Positions 33,325-43,484 are shown, counted from the stretch's first letter. The stretch is DNA of 64,000 nucleotides from Candidatus Villigracilis saccharophilus (GCA_016709305.1 JADJNA010000058.1:17415-81414), one strand, 5' to 3'. Notes: generated by a model from the letters alone, not told the origin. Translations and numbers: made by a program.

Positions 33325-33379
33325 ACTATTCAATTAATTGAATAGTAAATCTTATACTTTTCTTGCACGCAAATGTCAA
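33325..33379 (-). promoter_or_regulatory. Strong promoter plus 22-bp palindrome upstream of the Flp pilin
   Basis: Minus strand: -35 TTGACA (33379-33374), 17-base spacer, -10 TATAAG (33356-33351). A perfect 22-bp palindrome, ACTATTCAATT/AATTGAATAGT (33346-33325), begins about at the expected transcription start (near 33344). It could be an operator, or a 5' hairpin that stabilises the mRNA. Confidence 0.78.
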
Positions 33380-33423
33380 TACCGCAATCCTTTAGGCTCG
33401 CTCACACGGATTATTTATTGCAG

Positions 33424-35404
33424 TTATGGTTCACAGCCTTCCTGTAATGTAGTTTGGGCGCGCACAGAAGATCCTTGAATTTGCCAGACACGCTCCCAAA
33501 GAGTAACAAGCGCCGGACATAATGTTTTTTGTTCTTTAATAGTGCGTTCAGTTAATTTAATTGCTGTATCTTCATCTCCGGTGACCGCAAAAGCTTCAAT
33601 GAAAGGCAGGTTTTCTACAGGGGCAGAAGCGCTTAATTTTCCCTGCTCTGCCTGATCGTATAGTTTCACAATCCCTTCCCAATCAGACCGCTGGCGGGCG
33701 AGTTCAGCTTTTTCATAAAAATAACACCAGCCGTGCGCAGGCTCGGCGCCGAATAAAGTTTCATCCAAAACAGGCTGAGGCGCTTGCGTCTGGATCAGGC
33801 CCGGGTTGGAAAGCGGTACGGCGTTGAGCAAAAAATAATTTGCGCCGGGCACTGTCTCAGCATTTGCATATAAAGAATCAAGCACGCGCAGACAGCCATC
33901 AGAGTCCTTGTATATCACCACACTATCGGTGGTAGAGCCGTTGAATTCAACAGTACGATATTGGAGATGGATCGGTTCGCCAGGTTGAAGGGAAGGCAGG
34001 GTCGTTGAATTAAATCTACTTTTTATATATAAAAGCAAATAGGGAAGCTCTCGATCCGTAATGGTCGAGGCGTACATCCAATTTAGCGGGGCAGTTAATT
34101 GCAAGTCTGATACATAGTTAAGCGGCAGTTCATACGTTAATAAGACAGTGCCTTTTTCCAGGGCAGGCATGCGCCATGCCATCTGCCAGAAAATATCCTG
34201 TAAATTGGCTGTGTCGCGGCGAAAGGTGTTTGAAACGGTGAATTGATAGGCTGTTGATAATCCGATCAACAGGCTGAGGATGAAGAACTTGCGCTTCCCA
34301 TCTCTTAAAGAGAAAAGCTGCCAGCCCGACGATGAAGAGACTCGCCCCGAACATGATGGAGAGAAAGAATCGGTCATAGTCAAACTCAATCTTCAACGGC
34401 AAACCCGCAGCCCAGGATGGCAGCCGACCTGCGAATATAGCCACAAGACCGATGAGCATAGCCCACCGTCCCCATGAATCTTCTTTCGGATGCTGATCAG
34501 TTGTCCCGTTGGGCAGGAAGCGCACCGATATAAAAATTACCATTGCTGTGCCAAGCAGGATCCCCAGCGCAATGACCTGTGTCACTGTCCCGTCAATTGT
34601 TGAGATCAGGCTAAAAGTATTGATCCATGATACAAACCCAGAGAGGGAAATAGTCTTTAAAATTTCATTGACGATTGCGAGCGGGGAAAACGACGGACTG
34701 GATAGAATGTTTATTTCGTACGAGTTATAAGCTGTCGAACGATGATATGCGTATGTCCAGGCAGCGTTAAGAATCCATACACAAAAATAGGGAAGCCAGG
34801 AAGTCGCGGCTTTCCGTAATATATCTTTTCGTGCGGTTAGAGTCTCGGAAAAAATGGACAGCAAAAAGAAGAAACGTAAAATTTCAAGACCGAAAAAATA
34901 TTCGGTTGCGAACAGTCCCATGGCCTGCAATACAATCGCAAGGATGGCGGCTCTTTTTCGATGGCGGTCATTTCGGATCGCATACGCGGTCAAGCCAAAA
35001 GAGGCGATCAACCACGTCAGCGGAATGATCTCCTGATTGACATGTGTCAAAGAAACCCATTGCTGTTGATACCCGGGGTACACAGTAAACAAAAGCGCCA
35101 CCCACAGCACATTCCATCTTTGAGAAGGCCAGACCGATCGGAGAACGTACCAGACCTCGAGGGAGAGGAAGAAGCGCAGCGCCAATCCAACCAGCTGCCA
35201 GGTAAAGGGATGCCCGCCAGGGCGAAAAGATTCAATGAATTCTATGGGACCAAAGAAGCGCAGGAACCAGGCAAAAGGCCAATCATCCCAATAGAATCCC
35301 ATGCGCGGGGTCAGCAAACCATAAGCCAGCAATACCAACAGAAATAAAATGGCTGGGACAACGATGAATTCTTTTTGGCGAAGTTTTTCAATCATATTTT
35401 TCAT
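33424..35404 (-). pseudogene. Polytopic membrane protein (glycosyltransferase-like), split by a frameshift
   Basis: Two overlapping frames make one protein of about 660 residues. The first (from ATG 35404, MKNMIEKLRQKEF) gives about ten membrane helices with TPRMGFYWDDWPFAWFLRFFG and TEYFFGLEILRF. After LFIVGLAAFL the frame must shift by one base near 34310 to continue as SLRDGKRKFFILSLLIGL and a soluble C-terminal domain (LTYELPLNYVSDLQL and onward). Removing one T from a TTTT run restores the frame. The DD pair in the first loop resembles GT-C enzymes. Function is unknown; it may be a sequencing error rather than a dead gene. Confidence 0.7.
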
Positions 35405-35470
35405 GTGTGAGATCTGATACGCGATTTTATCATCAATGTAACGAGGGAAAATCATGCAAAATGCACATGT

Positions 35471-35476
35471 TATAAT
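35471..35476 (+). promoter_or_regulatory. Extended -10 box of the glycosyltransferase pair
   Basis: TGTTATAAT (TATAAT 35471-35476) ends 7 bases before the ATG at 35484, with no Shine-Dalgarno: a leaderless layout. Confidence 0.6.
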
Positions 35477-35483
35477 CCGATTC

Positions 35484-37203
35484 ATGCTTCGGAATCGGAT
35501 AAAAGATATTGCAATCTACATTGTATTGATCGTTGTTTTTTTAGCACCGCGCATCCCAAAGATCGATTCATTCGTCACACTTGATGAACCGTCCTGGCTG
35601 AGTCAGGGCGCGAATTTTTATTATGCGGTTGCGCAGAGGGAATTTGAGAATACAGTCTACGAATATCAGCCGGCCGTAACTACGATGTGGATCATCGCGT
35701 TTGGAATGTTGGCGTATTTTCCTGAATATCGCGCTCTTGATCAGGGCTACCTTAATTACGAAAAAGGGCGACTTGATCCGTTCATGATCGAGCACGGGAA
35801 AGATCCGCTTGCGCTTTTAACCTATTCCCGGGTGATCCAAGTATTTGTCATCCTATTCCTTTTCCTGGTGCTTTACTATCTTCTCCAAAAGTTAATTCCC
35901 AAAATAAGCGCGGCTTTTATTGTAACCTTTGCCACTTTCGATCCCTTCTATGTGGGTATCTCACGGCTACTTACGCATGAAGGTTTGGTGTCAATGTTCG
36001 TGCTCGTTTCCCTGATCTCATTTGCCGTGTATCTCGCCAGAGATAGAAGAATTAATTTCCTTTTGATTTCCGGTATTTCCGCTGGATTCGCTCAATTATC
36101 GAAATCCTCAGCAATCGCCATGCTGGCCGGGATCGGCATTTTATTATTGATGCAATTATTTCAAGAGCGTCAGCAAGGTTGGGGAAAAGCAATTCTGAAT
36201 AGCATAAAGTTTTTTCTCCATTTGGCTTGTTTTTCTGATTGTCACCTACTTTATCTTTTGGCCGGGAATGTGGGTCGCGCCCGGAAAAATGTTATATGAA
36301 GTCTACGGTAATGCCTTCAGTTATGCCTTTCAAGGTTCGCGGCTCACAGTTACCCAGGAACTGGATGTTTCTCGATTCAGTCTTAGTAACCTTTCAGGAT
36401 TATGGGAAATGACAAGTGTGCTGCTCTATCGGACCACCCCCATCACATGGCTTGGAGTCCTCTTGGGATTGGCCATTCCGTTCACACGCGACCGTGAACT
36501 GGTCCGCACGAACAGGCAGTTATTTACCCTGTTAATAACAAATGCTTTAGCATTTATTTTCCTGATCGGCATTGCCCAGGGACGCAACTCCCCGCATTAC
36601 ATTTTGACCAGCTACCTTTCCTTAAATCTACTGGCCGGGCTAGGATGGCTTCACTTTATTCATTGGAGCGTATCTCATTTTGCAGCCAGGAAAGTGAAAT
36701 TACAGTATGCCGGGTTGGTTGTAGTTTTACTCCTTCAAGTTTGGAATGCAATTTCATATTTCCCTTATTATTTCACATATCGCAATCCAATTCTTTACTC
36801 GTTGGGCTGGTATAAGGATTATCCGAACTTCCCATATGGAGAAGGCCTCGAAATTGCGGCTCAATATCTCGCCCAACTTCCTAACGCGGCGGATACAACT
36901 ATATTTTCATATTACAGCCGCGGATGTTTTTCATACTTCCACCCCGGTGAAGCGATCAGTTTTCGTCCCTATTACATTGATGGCGAACATGCAGAAGATC
37001 TACTAAGTAATCTCCGAGCATCGGATTACCTGGTTGTGTACTATGCTAATCAGAGTCAACTTGAAAAGTATTGGCCATTTCTCAACATTCTCTCCACTGT
37101 CAAGCCGTTCCATGTTGTTTGGATGAACGGTTATGAGTATGTTCGGATCTACGATGTGGATTCCTTGCCGCCGGAAATATTCGAAGCGCTAGCCAATCTA
37201 TGA
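35484..37203 (+). pseudogene. Family-39-like glycosyltransferase, first of a tandem pair, frameshifted
   Basis: About 573 residues if repaired. It begins MLRNRIKDIAIYIVLIVVFL, with the acidic loop FVTLDEPSWLSQGANFYYAVA typical of ArnT/PMT-like enzymes. After SIKFF the frame shifts near 36212. The other frame continues FWPGMWVAPGKMLYEVYGN and carries on to the end. Reducing a run of six T to five restores one frame that aligns with the intact next gene (SSNFYYAI and LLWPGMWVTPGRMLSEVYGN), so the pair is a tandem duplication. Its TGA overlaps the next ATG as ATGA. Substrates are unknown. Confidence 0.8.
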
Positions 37204-38918
37204 GCGACATCCTTTCAAAAATAAATCGGAGAAGGGTATGGTTCGCCATACTTCTGCTTGCGATTACCTTTCCTTCACGGATTATCCATATTGACCGCGC
37301 CATTAACATTGACGAACCCTTCTGGGTAATCTCCAGCTCTAATTTTTATTATGCAATTACGCACAAGAACTTTGAAGACACTTATTTTGAATATCATCCG
37401 GGGGTCACAAATATGTGGATCATATCCACAGCTTTGTTTTTCTACTTCCCCGAGTACCGCGCTTATGAACAGGGTTTCTTCGATACCCGTAAACCGAAGT
37501 ATGAAGAATTTATGCGAAGTCATGGCAAGGAAGCCATTGAATTGGTACGCATCAGCCGCTATATTCAAGCGGGCATTTTATCTTTTCTTGCAATAGCAGC
37601 GTTCCTGCTTTTGAGTATCTTGATCGGGGAAAATGCCGCCTTACTTGCCACCGCACTGGCGATCATTTCGCCATTTTTCCTTGGGCATTCCCGTCTACTT
37701 AACATGGAAGGCATGGTGGCCTTGTTTGTATTGGTATCTTTATTGGGGATGCAGGTATATATTAATAAGGAAAGAAAAATAATATATCTACTTCTTTCTG
37801 GCGCAGCATTTGGGCTTGCGCAGTTAACAAAATCCACATCCATTGTGTTAATTGGAGTAGTGACCCTTATATTATTTATTGACCTGTTCAAGAGAATTGA
37901 GCAAGATTTCAATGTGAAATTATGGAACGCCATTCGAACATTTCTGATCTGGTTGGGCGCTGGTGTTTTGATCTATTTTCTTTTGTGGCCCGGGATGTGG
38001 GTTACGCCCGGAAGAATGCTTTCGGAAGTATATGGAAACGCGTTCAGTTATGCGCTTCAAGGCGCACGCCTTGAAGTGACCGAGCAATTACAGCCAGCAA
38101 GCTTTAGCCTTACCACCCGTTTTGATGGAATTTTTCAATATCTGCAAAATTGGGCGTCTTCGACAACGCCAATTACCTGGTTGGGATTGATATTTTCAAT
38201 ATTTGCAGTCTTCTCAAAGGATATACAAAGATCGCAATCTCCAATGAGATCAACTCTTGTTTATCCAGCCATTCTTGGCGGTTTGTTTGTCGCCATGTTT
38301 GGCATTGCGCAGGGACGTAACTCTCAGCACTATATACTCAGCAGCTATGTCTGTTTTGATGTAATGGCGGGAATCGGCTGGGGCTATGCGTGGACATGGA
38401 TGCAGGGCCGATGGACAGTGATAAACCGTGTTTATATTTCCATATTGTTTTTTATCGTTCTGATCGGGACTCAAATTTCATTGGGACTTGCCTACGCGCC
38501 TTATTATTTTAACTATAAGAGTCCATTCGCCAGTGAAGCCGCCACCTTGGGATATGGCGAAGGATTGTCACAAGCCGCGGATTACCTGGCACAAAAGCCG
38601 AATGCAAAAGACATCCGCGCGTATGTCTATAACGGCATGGGAACATTCTCCTTCTTCTTCCCCGGAGAAACTTTGGTTTTCAAGAGGGTGTACTTAATAA
38701 CCAGTGATTACTCAACCATTACAAATGAAATGAGAGAATCGGATTACCTTGTTCTCTACCCGATCATACGGAAACAACAGCCTGAAACTGAAAAAATCTT
38801 TCGCGCATTTCAAGATATAAGCCCTGAAAAAACCATCATCATTAACGGACTTGATTATATTTATATTTATCGAACAATAGATATTCCAGAAGCTGTGTTC
38901 GAAAAAATTCTTCAATAA
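37200..38918 (+). CDS. Family-39-like membrane glycosyltransferase, second of a tandem pair
   Basis: An intact 572-residue polytopic protein with about 11 membrane helices. The first outer loop has INIDEPFWVISSSNFYYAITH (acidic DE like the catalytic Asp of GT-C enzymes), followed by YHPGVTNMWIIS. Later come LLNMEGMVALFVLVSLLG, WPGMWVTPGRMLSEVYGNAF and GIAQGRNSQHYILSSY. The C-terminal ~100 residues form a small soluble domain. It is a paralogue of the preceding gene. Polyprenyl-phosphate sugar transfer outside the cell is inferred. The two genes overlap by four bases and share a promoter. Confidence 0.85.
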   Translation: MSDILSKINRRRVWFAILLLAITFPSRIIHIDRAINIDEPFWVISSSNFYYAITHKNFEDTYFEYHPGVTNMWIISTALFFYFPEYRAYEQGFFDTRKPKYEEFMRSHGKEAIELVRISRYIQAGILSFLAIAAFLLLSILIGENAALLATALAIISPFFLGHSRLLNMEGMVALFVLVSLLGMQVYINKERKIIYLLLSGAAFGLAQLTKSTSIVLIGVVTLILFIDLFKRIEQDFNVKLWNAIRTFLIWLGAGVLIYFLLWPGMWVTPGRMLSEVYGNAFSYALQGARLEVTEQLQPASFSLTTRFDGIFQYLQNWASSTTPITWLGLIFSIFAVFSKDIQRSQSPMRSTLVYPAILGGLFVAMFGIAQGRNSQHYILSSYVCFDVMAGIGWGYAWTWMQGRWTVINRVYISILFFIVLIGTQISLGLAYAPYYFNYKSPFASEAATLGYGEGLSQAADYLAQKPNAKDIRAYVYNGMGTFSFFFPGETLVFKRVYLITSDYSTITNEMRESDYLVLYPIIRKQQPETEKIFRAFQDISPEKTIIINGLDYIYIYRTIDIPEAVFEKILQ

Positions 38919-38925
38919 CGATCAT

Positions 38926-38956
38926 AAAAAGGACTGGAAAATTTCCAGTCCTTTTT
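38926..38956. terminator. Bidirectional terminator between convergent glycosyltransferases
   Basis: AAAAAGGACTGGAAA pairs with TTTCCAGTCCTTTTT. T runs lie on both strands and genes end at 38918 (plus) and 38967 (minus). Confidence 0.88.
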
Positions 38957-38966
38957 ATATTAATAT

Positions 38967-41141
38967 CTATCTGCACAGGTATAAAGTTGTCCCTTGATCG
39001 GGACCGCCTCCGCCCAAACCCTGGGGCTGATTCTCTCCCTGCGGCATTTGTGGTCCGCCAATGCTTAGCTGGCTAAATTCCTGCACCACCGAACAGGATG
39101 CACTCAACCAATTGGCAATATCTTGTTTGCCGCCGCGGTCGCCGCCGTACATCACATATCGCAACTCGCCATTTGCCACCATCGCGGATAGATCCCCGGC
39201 TGTCACCACTTCATCCTGCCCGCCGAAGCCACCCATATACAGCACGGGGCGACCAGTAGCGATCACAAGCGATGAACCCTGTTGAGAGGAAGGAACGGCC
39301 AAAAGATACTCCACATCCTGCGTGTTCGCTTCAAGATAGGCTAGCAGATCCTCGTTCACATTTGATGCGGGACCTGACTCTTGCGGAAAAGCACGATTCG
39401 CGCCTCCCAATCCAACTTGCTGATCACTTCCCAAATACGCAGTGGGTAAATTTATGTTCGGATTGGATGTAACGGTCATGACCGTCCAATACATGGGGAT
39501 GACCAGCATTGCAGAGAGGATCGCGACATAAGCCATCCGCTTCGACGCAAACAGTAGGATGATTCCCGCGACAAAGAGGGTTCCCGCCGGGAACATCCAC
39601 CATAAATTCTCGCCATACTGATCCATCGCAATGTATTGAAAGCCGAGTGTGATCGCAGACATTACGACAAGCAAGACTCCAGCCCAATTCCTGTCCCTGC
39701 CCCACGACCATAATTGACTAAATCCGATCCCGACCATTGCGCCAAGTGGCGGAGCGAGCATAATGGCATAATACGAATGGAAAATACCGGAGACCATGCT
39801 GAAGAAAACTACACAGGTCATCAACCATCCACCCCAAAGGAGCAGGGATTTGTGAACCGCAGATTCGATTGGAAGTTTGACGCGAGAGCCAAAGAGCGCC
39901 GGCAAAACACTGATCAATGCGAACGGCAGCAGCCACGACATTTGTTTCGATAACGGCTGTGTGAAGAAGCGGAAGACCCCGGGCTCGCCAGTTTCCTGGC
40001 TGAATTGCGTTCCGTCTCCCTGACCATTTAGACCGCCGACTAAAGGACTTTGTCCATTTTGCTGTGGGGTCATTCCCTGTGGTGCGCAGGCTAACACACT
40101 TTGATTTGGAGGCGTGATACAAGAACCGTTGATCGTATTCCCATTTTGCTGAGTGAATGAACATGCATCCCCTTGCGCGGAACTGGCGCAGGCCTCTAAT
40201 GCCTGTTGCGGTGGTCCTTGACGAGTACCCTGCTGAGGCTGAATCCCTTGACCGGAATCAGTACCAGCCATAGGCGCGGAGGGAAGCGCTCCCCCTCCTG
40301 GCCCGCCAGTGCTTCCGAGCCGCGAGACTCCGTTGTGGCCGAAGATCAATCCCATCACAGTGTTGTTATTGCTGGAGCCAATGTAGGGACGTGAATCCGC
40401 TGGAGTCAAATCAACGATCATTGCCCACGAAAGTGAAACCACAGCGAGCAGAATGGTTGCGGTGCCAAGATTGACCATCTTGCGCAGCCAGGCTTCTTTT
40501 GAACCAAAAAAATAAAGTGCGTAAAAAGCCGGGAGCGGCAGGAAGGCCTGCATCATTTTGATGTTGAAGCCAAGCCCGACAATGAATGCGCCGAGTAAAA
40601 GCCATGTCAGTTTGCCAGACTCTGTCGCTTGTATAAATGCCCACGCGGCGAGGAGTAAAAAGAAGACCAGCAGACCATCCATGGTGTTATTGCGATTGGT
40701 GGCGACAAAGACCGGTGTGATTGTCATGACAAACGCGGCGATAAGCCCCGCGAGTTCACCCATATATTTTTTAACCATCGCATACAAAAGCGGAATTCCA
40801 AAAACGCCTGCAAGGATGTTAGGCAGTGAAACGCTAAAACCGCTGACGCCTAGTAAATATGCAAAAACCGCTTCGATCCATAATCCCAGCGGAGGTTTAT
40901 CCACTGTGACCGAGCCGCCCGGCTCCGCGGCAACGAAGAAAAAATTGCTCCAGGATTGCAGCATAGATTTGACTGCAGCGGTGTAATACGCATTCGCGTC
41001 ACCAATCGCCTCTATGTTGTACATGTGCAATCCAAACGAAAATGCCATGATGAAGATGACAAGAACTGTTGAGATCGTCAGTCCGAGGAAAAGTTTTTTC
41101 TTTAAGATTGAAGATTGAACTGGAATAGTCTCTGTTGTCAT
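38967..41141 (-). CDS. Family-39 glycosyltransferase with an inserted four-cysteine module
   Basis: A protein of about 724 residues. The N-terminal PMT-like domain is clear: GDANAYYTAAVKSMLQSW, EPGGSVTVDKPPLGLWIEAVF (DKPP), NRNNTMDGLLVFFLLLAAW and GLGFNIKMMQAFL. A long outer loop at about residues 265-375 is rich in Gly/Gln/Pro and holds C-x8-C-x13-C-x10-C (ACASSAQGDACSF to VLACAPQG). The C-terminal soluble domain has LLAVPSSQQGSSLVIATGRPVLYMGGFGG. GGAG six bases upstream supports the ATG at 41141 rather than 41153. It is divergent from the kinase gene at 41408 and may share its control region. Confidence 0.88.
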   Translation of the reverse strand: MTTETIPVQSSILKKKLFLGLTISTVLVIFIMAFSFGLHMYNIEAIGDANAYYTAAVKSMLQSWSNFFFVAAEPGGSVTVDKPPLGLWIEAVFAYLLGVSGFSVSLPNILAGVFGIPLLYAMVKKYMGELAGLIAAFVMTITPVFVATNRNNTMDGLLVFFLLLAAWAFIQATESGKLTWLLLGAFIVGLGFNIKMMQAFLPLPAFYALYFFGSKEAWLRKMVNLGTATILLAVVSLSWAMIVDLTPADSRPYIGSSNNNTVMGLIFGHNGVSRLGSTGGPGGGALPSAPMAGTDSGQGIQPQQGTRQGPPQQALEACASSAQGDACSFTQQNGNTINGSCITPPNQSVLACAPQGMTPQQNGQSPLVGGLNGQGDGTQFSQETGEPGVFRFFTQPLSKQMSWLLPFALISVLPALFGSRVKLPIESAVHKSLLLWGGWLMTCVVFFSMVSGIFHSYYAIMLAPPLGAMVGIGFSQLWSWGRDRNWAGVLLVVMSAITLGFQYIAMDQYGENLWWMFPAGTLFVAGIILLFASKRMAYVAILSAMLVIPMYWTVMTVTSNPNINLPTAYLGSDQQVGLGGANRAFPQESGPASNVNEDLLAYLEANTQDVEYLLAVPSSQQGSSLVIATGRPVLYMGGFGGQDEVVTAGDLSAMVANGELRYVMYGGDRGGKQDIANWLSASCSVVQEFSQLSIGGPQMPQGENQPQGLGGGGPDQGTTLYLCR

Positions 41142-41324
41142 GTGTTGCTCCATATTATTGTTTACTTGTCATTGGTGGTTTCGAACCGGGCGAGGAAAAC
41201 GTTCACCCTACTCAATCACCAGCAATTACTTCCTACTTCTACTATTTTATATTTCCCTTCAAAAACCTGAGAGTGAAGCCAGTCACCAGTTATCTTATAA
41301 ACCCGTGAATCTAACCAGCCGTAT

Positions 41325-41401
41325 CCATGACAGGTGTCATGGGTGATTCGGGAGAATCATGACGGCATACACGCGGCGCGCAGGCCTCGTCATGATAAGA
41401 T
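41325..41401 (+). promoter_or_regulatory. Operator-like cluster and -10 box upstream of the second kinase operon
   Basis: The perfect inverted repeat CCATGACA-GG-TGTCATGG (41325-41342) is followed by further CATGAC (41358-41363) and GTCATG (41389-41394) copies, so four hexamers lie in about 70 bases. The last abuts a TGATAAGAT extended -10 (TAAGAT 41396-41401) that ends 6 bases before the kinase ATG (41408). Binding by the NarL-type regulator encoded downstream is a reasonable guess. Confidence 0.6.
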
Positions 41402-41407
41402 TTGCAT

Positions 41408-42739
41408 ATGCACTCCCCGAAAGAATCAACACGACTTCTCCGTACTGCAGCATGGATCTGGCTCGGCTTCCTCCTGGCAATGGCTGTCATGGATCTTGTG
41501 CTTTACACCCAGACCAATCTTCCCATAACACAAAATCTGCCTTTACAGCAGATAACTCTTGGACAGCAATTCCCGCCCAATCAGCTTGGAATTCAACCTG
41601 GTCAGCCGAACAACCTGCAGAGAAATCCGTTAAGACCTGTCTATCTTTTTTACTGTGCGAGCGGATTGGTCGCTGTGTTCTTTTTTATCTTTGCCCATTC
41701 AACCTGGACACAAAAAAAACTTGGGCAGTCGTTCTATCCATTGCTTCTGCTGACCATTTCGACCGCGCCGATTATGATCAATGTGTTGATCACGCCGCGC
41801 TTCCCGCAGGGTCCGTTGGCGAACGCGGAAGGCATGGCGCTGCGTCAACTACCGGTATTGTTTGTCGCCCTCGCGCTGGCAGCCTGGGAATATGAACTAG
41901 CGCACGTCATCTTTTTCAGCATTGCCACCACGACCCTTGAACTCGGTCTCATTTATTTCAGCGCGATCGATTACAGAAGTATTTCTGTTTTTATTTTTAT
42001 TGCCATCGTCCGCACGATCAGTTTTATCGCGGTTGGTGTCTTTATCAGTTTACTGGTGGCACAACTTCGTCAGCAGCGCGAATCACTGCGTGAAGCAAAT
42101 GCCAACCTCAGCCACTATGCGTCCACGCTGGAACAGCTCACAGTGAGTCGCGAACGCAATCGTCTCGCGCGTGAACTGCACGACACATTGGCGCATTCCC
42201 TGACCGCAATTTCAGTCTCGCTTGAAACTGCCAAGGCTTATTTCGATGTCGATTCCAACAAGACCCGTGACCTGATTGACAGATCATTGGAATCGACGCG
42301 CCTTGGTGTGGATGAAACCCGCCGCGCGCTGAAAGCCTTGCGCTCATCGTCATTGGAAGATATGGGACTTAATCTCGCCATCCAACGTGCATCGGAATCT
42401 GCAGCGGCACGCTTCCACCTTAATCTGACGCTTGATCTTAAAAATCCCATGCCCTCTCTCAGCCCGGACGTGGAGCAAACCATCTACCGTATCGCGCAGG
42501 AATGTATCGAAAACATTGCCAGCCATTCGCGCGCAAAAAATTTCAGCGTGCGCTTAAACAGCAACGGTCACACCATGCTTACGATTCAAGATGATGGTAT
42601 CGGATTTGATCTTGATGCTGAAAAATCAACGGGGCATTTTGGTCTGATCGGTATGCGTGAACGCGCCGAACTTGTAGGCGGAAAATTAAAAATAGAAAGT
42701 GAAAAAGGAAAAGGCACGAAGGTTGTGCTGACGATATAA
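41408..42739 (+). CDS. Membrane sensor histidine kinase, NarL-type (HisKA_3)
   Basis: A 443-residue kinase. The N-terminal ~225 residues hold about six membrane helices, with one outer loop rich in Gln/Pro/Asn (ITLGQQFPPNQLGIQPGQPN). A coiled-coil linker follows (QQRESLREANANLSHYASTL). HisKA_3 has RNRLARELHDTLAHSLTAIS with phosphorylated His258, and the HATPase has ECIENIASHSRAKN, IQDDGIGFD and GLIGMRERAELVGG. I take the ATG at 41408; a TTG two codons earlier is open. It pairs with the regulator at 42818, separated by a repeat patch. The signal is unknown. Confidence 0.92.
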   Translation: MHSPKESTRLLRTAAWIWLGFLLAMAVMDLVLYTQTNLPITQNLPLQQITLGQQFPPNQLGIQPGQPNNLQRNPLRPVYLFYCASGLVAVFFFIFAHSTWTQKKLGQSFYPLLLLTISTAPIMINVLITPRFPQGPLANAEGMALRQLPVLFVALALAAWEYELAHVIFFSIATTTLELGLIYFSAIDYRSISVFIFIAIVRTISFIAVGVFISLLVAQLRQQRESLREANANLSHYASTLEQLTVSRERNRLARELHDTLAHSLTAISVSLETAKAYFDVDSNKTRDLIDRSLESTRLGVDETRRALKALRSSSLEDMGLNLAIQRASESAAARFHLNLTLDLKNPMPSLSPDVEQTIYRIAQECIENIASHSRAKNFSVRLNSNGHTMLTIQDDGIGFDLDAEKSTGHFGLIGMRERAELVGGKLKIESEKGKGTKVVLTI

Positions 42740-42756
42740 TAAATGCAGACGACGGA

Positions 42757-42807
42757 CAATGGATAGTGGACAGCAAAACGGTCAACGGCCGATTTTGTCC
42801 ACTGTCG
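42757..42807. repeat. Inverted-repeat patch between kinase and regulator
   Basis: AGTGGACAGCAAAA and its near-complement ATTTTGTCCACT form an imperfect hairpin of GTGGACA-type words. The word family matches the in-frame repeat in the methyltransferase gene at 60044-60080. Confidence 0.5.
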
Positions 42808-42817
42808 AGAATTAACC

Positions 42818-43450
42818 ATGAAAATCCTCCTTTGTGACGACCAGGCTGTGATCCGCGATGGACTTGAAATGCTCCTCAACCTTGAGAGGGATTTTGAAGT
42901 GATCGGCGCTGCGCAGGATGGCGCGGAAGCGCTTGAACTCGCCGCTCAAAAACAGCCAGACCTGATCCTGATGGACCTGAAAATGCCGATCATGAATGGT
43001 ATCGAAGCCACTCGCCAGATCCGCGCAAAATTCCCCAATATAAAAATCCTGGTGTTGACCACCTACGATGACGATGAATGGGTCTTCGATGCGATCCGCG
43101 CGGGCGCTTCTGGTTATCTTTTGAAGGATACATCACGCCAGAAGATCGTTGAGTCGATCCGCGGAACGATGGATGGAAAATCGTTCGTAGATCCCGCCAT
43201 CGCGGGGAAACTGCTCAATCAGGTTGCCAGCAGGCAGACCCAGCCCGCATCCATACTGACAGATAAACTGACCGAACGCGAACTGGATGTATTACGTTTG
43301 ATCGCAAAAGGCATCAATAACGGCGAGGTCGCCGTCCAATTGCATTTATCCGAAGGAACCGTGCGTAACCATGTCAGCGCCATTCTTGAAAAATTGGGTG
43401 TTTCAGATAGAACACAGGCGGCGGTTATCGCCATACAGCATGGTTTGTAA
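42818..43450 (+). CDS. LuxR/NarL-family response regulator
   Basis: A 210-residue regulator with receiver residues CDDQAV (acidic pair), Asp53 in LILMDLKMPIMNG, LTTYDDD and YLLKDT. The C-terminal LuxR domain has LTERELDVLRLIAKGINNGEVAVQLHLSEGTVRNHVSAILEKLGVSDRTQAAVIAI. It is the cognate partner of the kinase just upstream. It could autoregulate through the CATGAC cluster at 41325, which is inference. The nucleoside hydrolase and ECF genes start 34 bases later on the same strand. Confidence 0.93.
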   Translation: MKILLCDDQAVIRDGLEMLLNLERDFEVIGAAQDGAEALELAAQKQPDLILMDLKMPIMNGIEATRQIRAKFPNIKILVLTTYDDDEWVFDAIRAGASGYLLKDTSRQKIVESIRGTMDGKSFVDPAIAGKLLNQVASRQTQPASILTDKLTERELDVLRLIAKGINNGEVAVQLHLSEGTVRNHVSAILEKLGVSDRTQAAVIAIQHGL

Positions 43451-43484
43451 GTTAAGTTTTATTTTTGCATATTAAAAGGACAAC

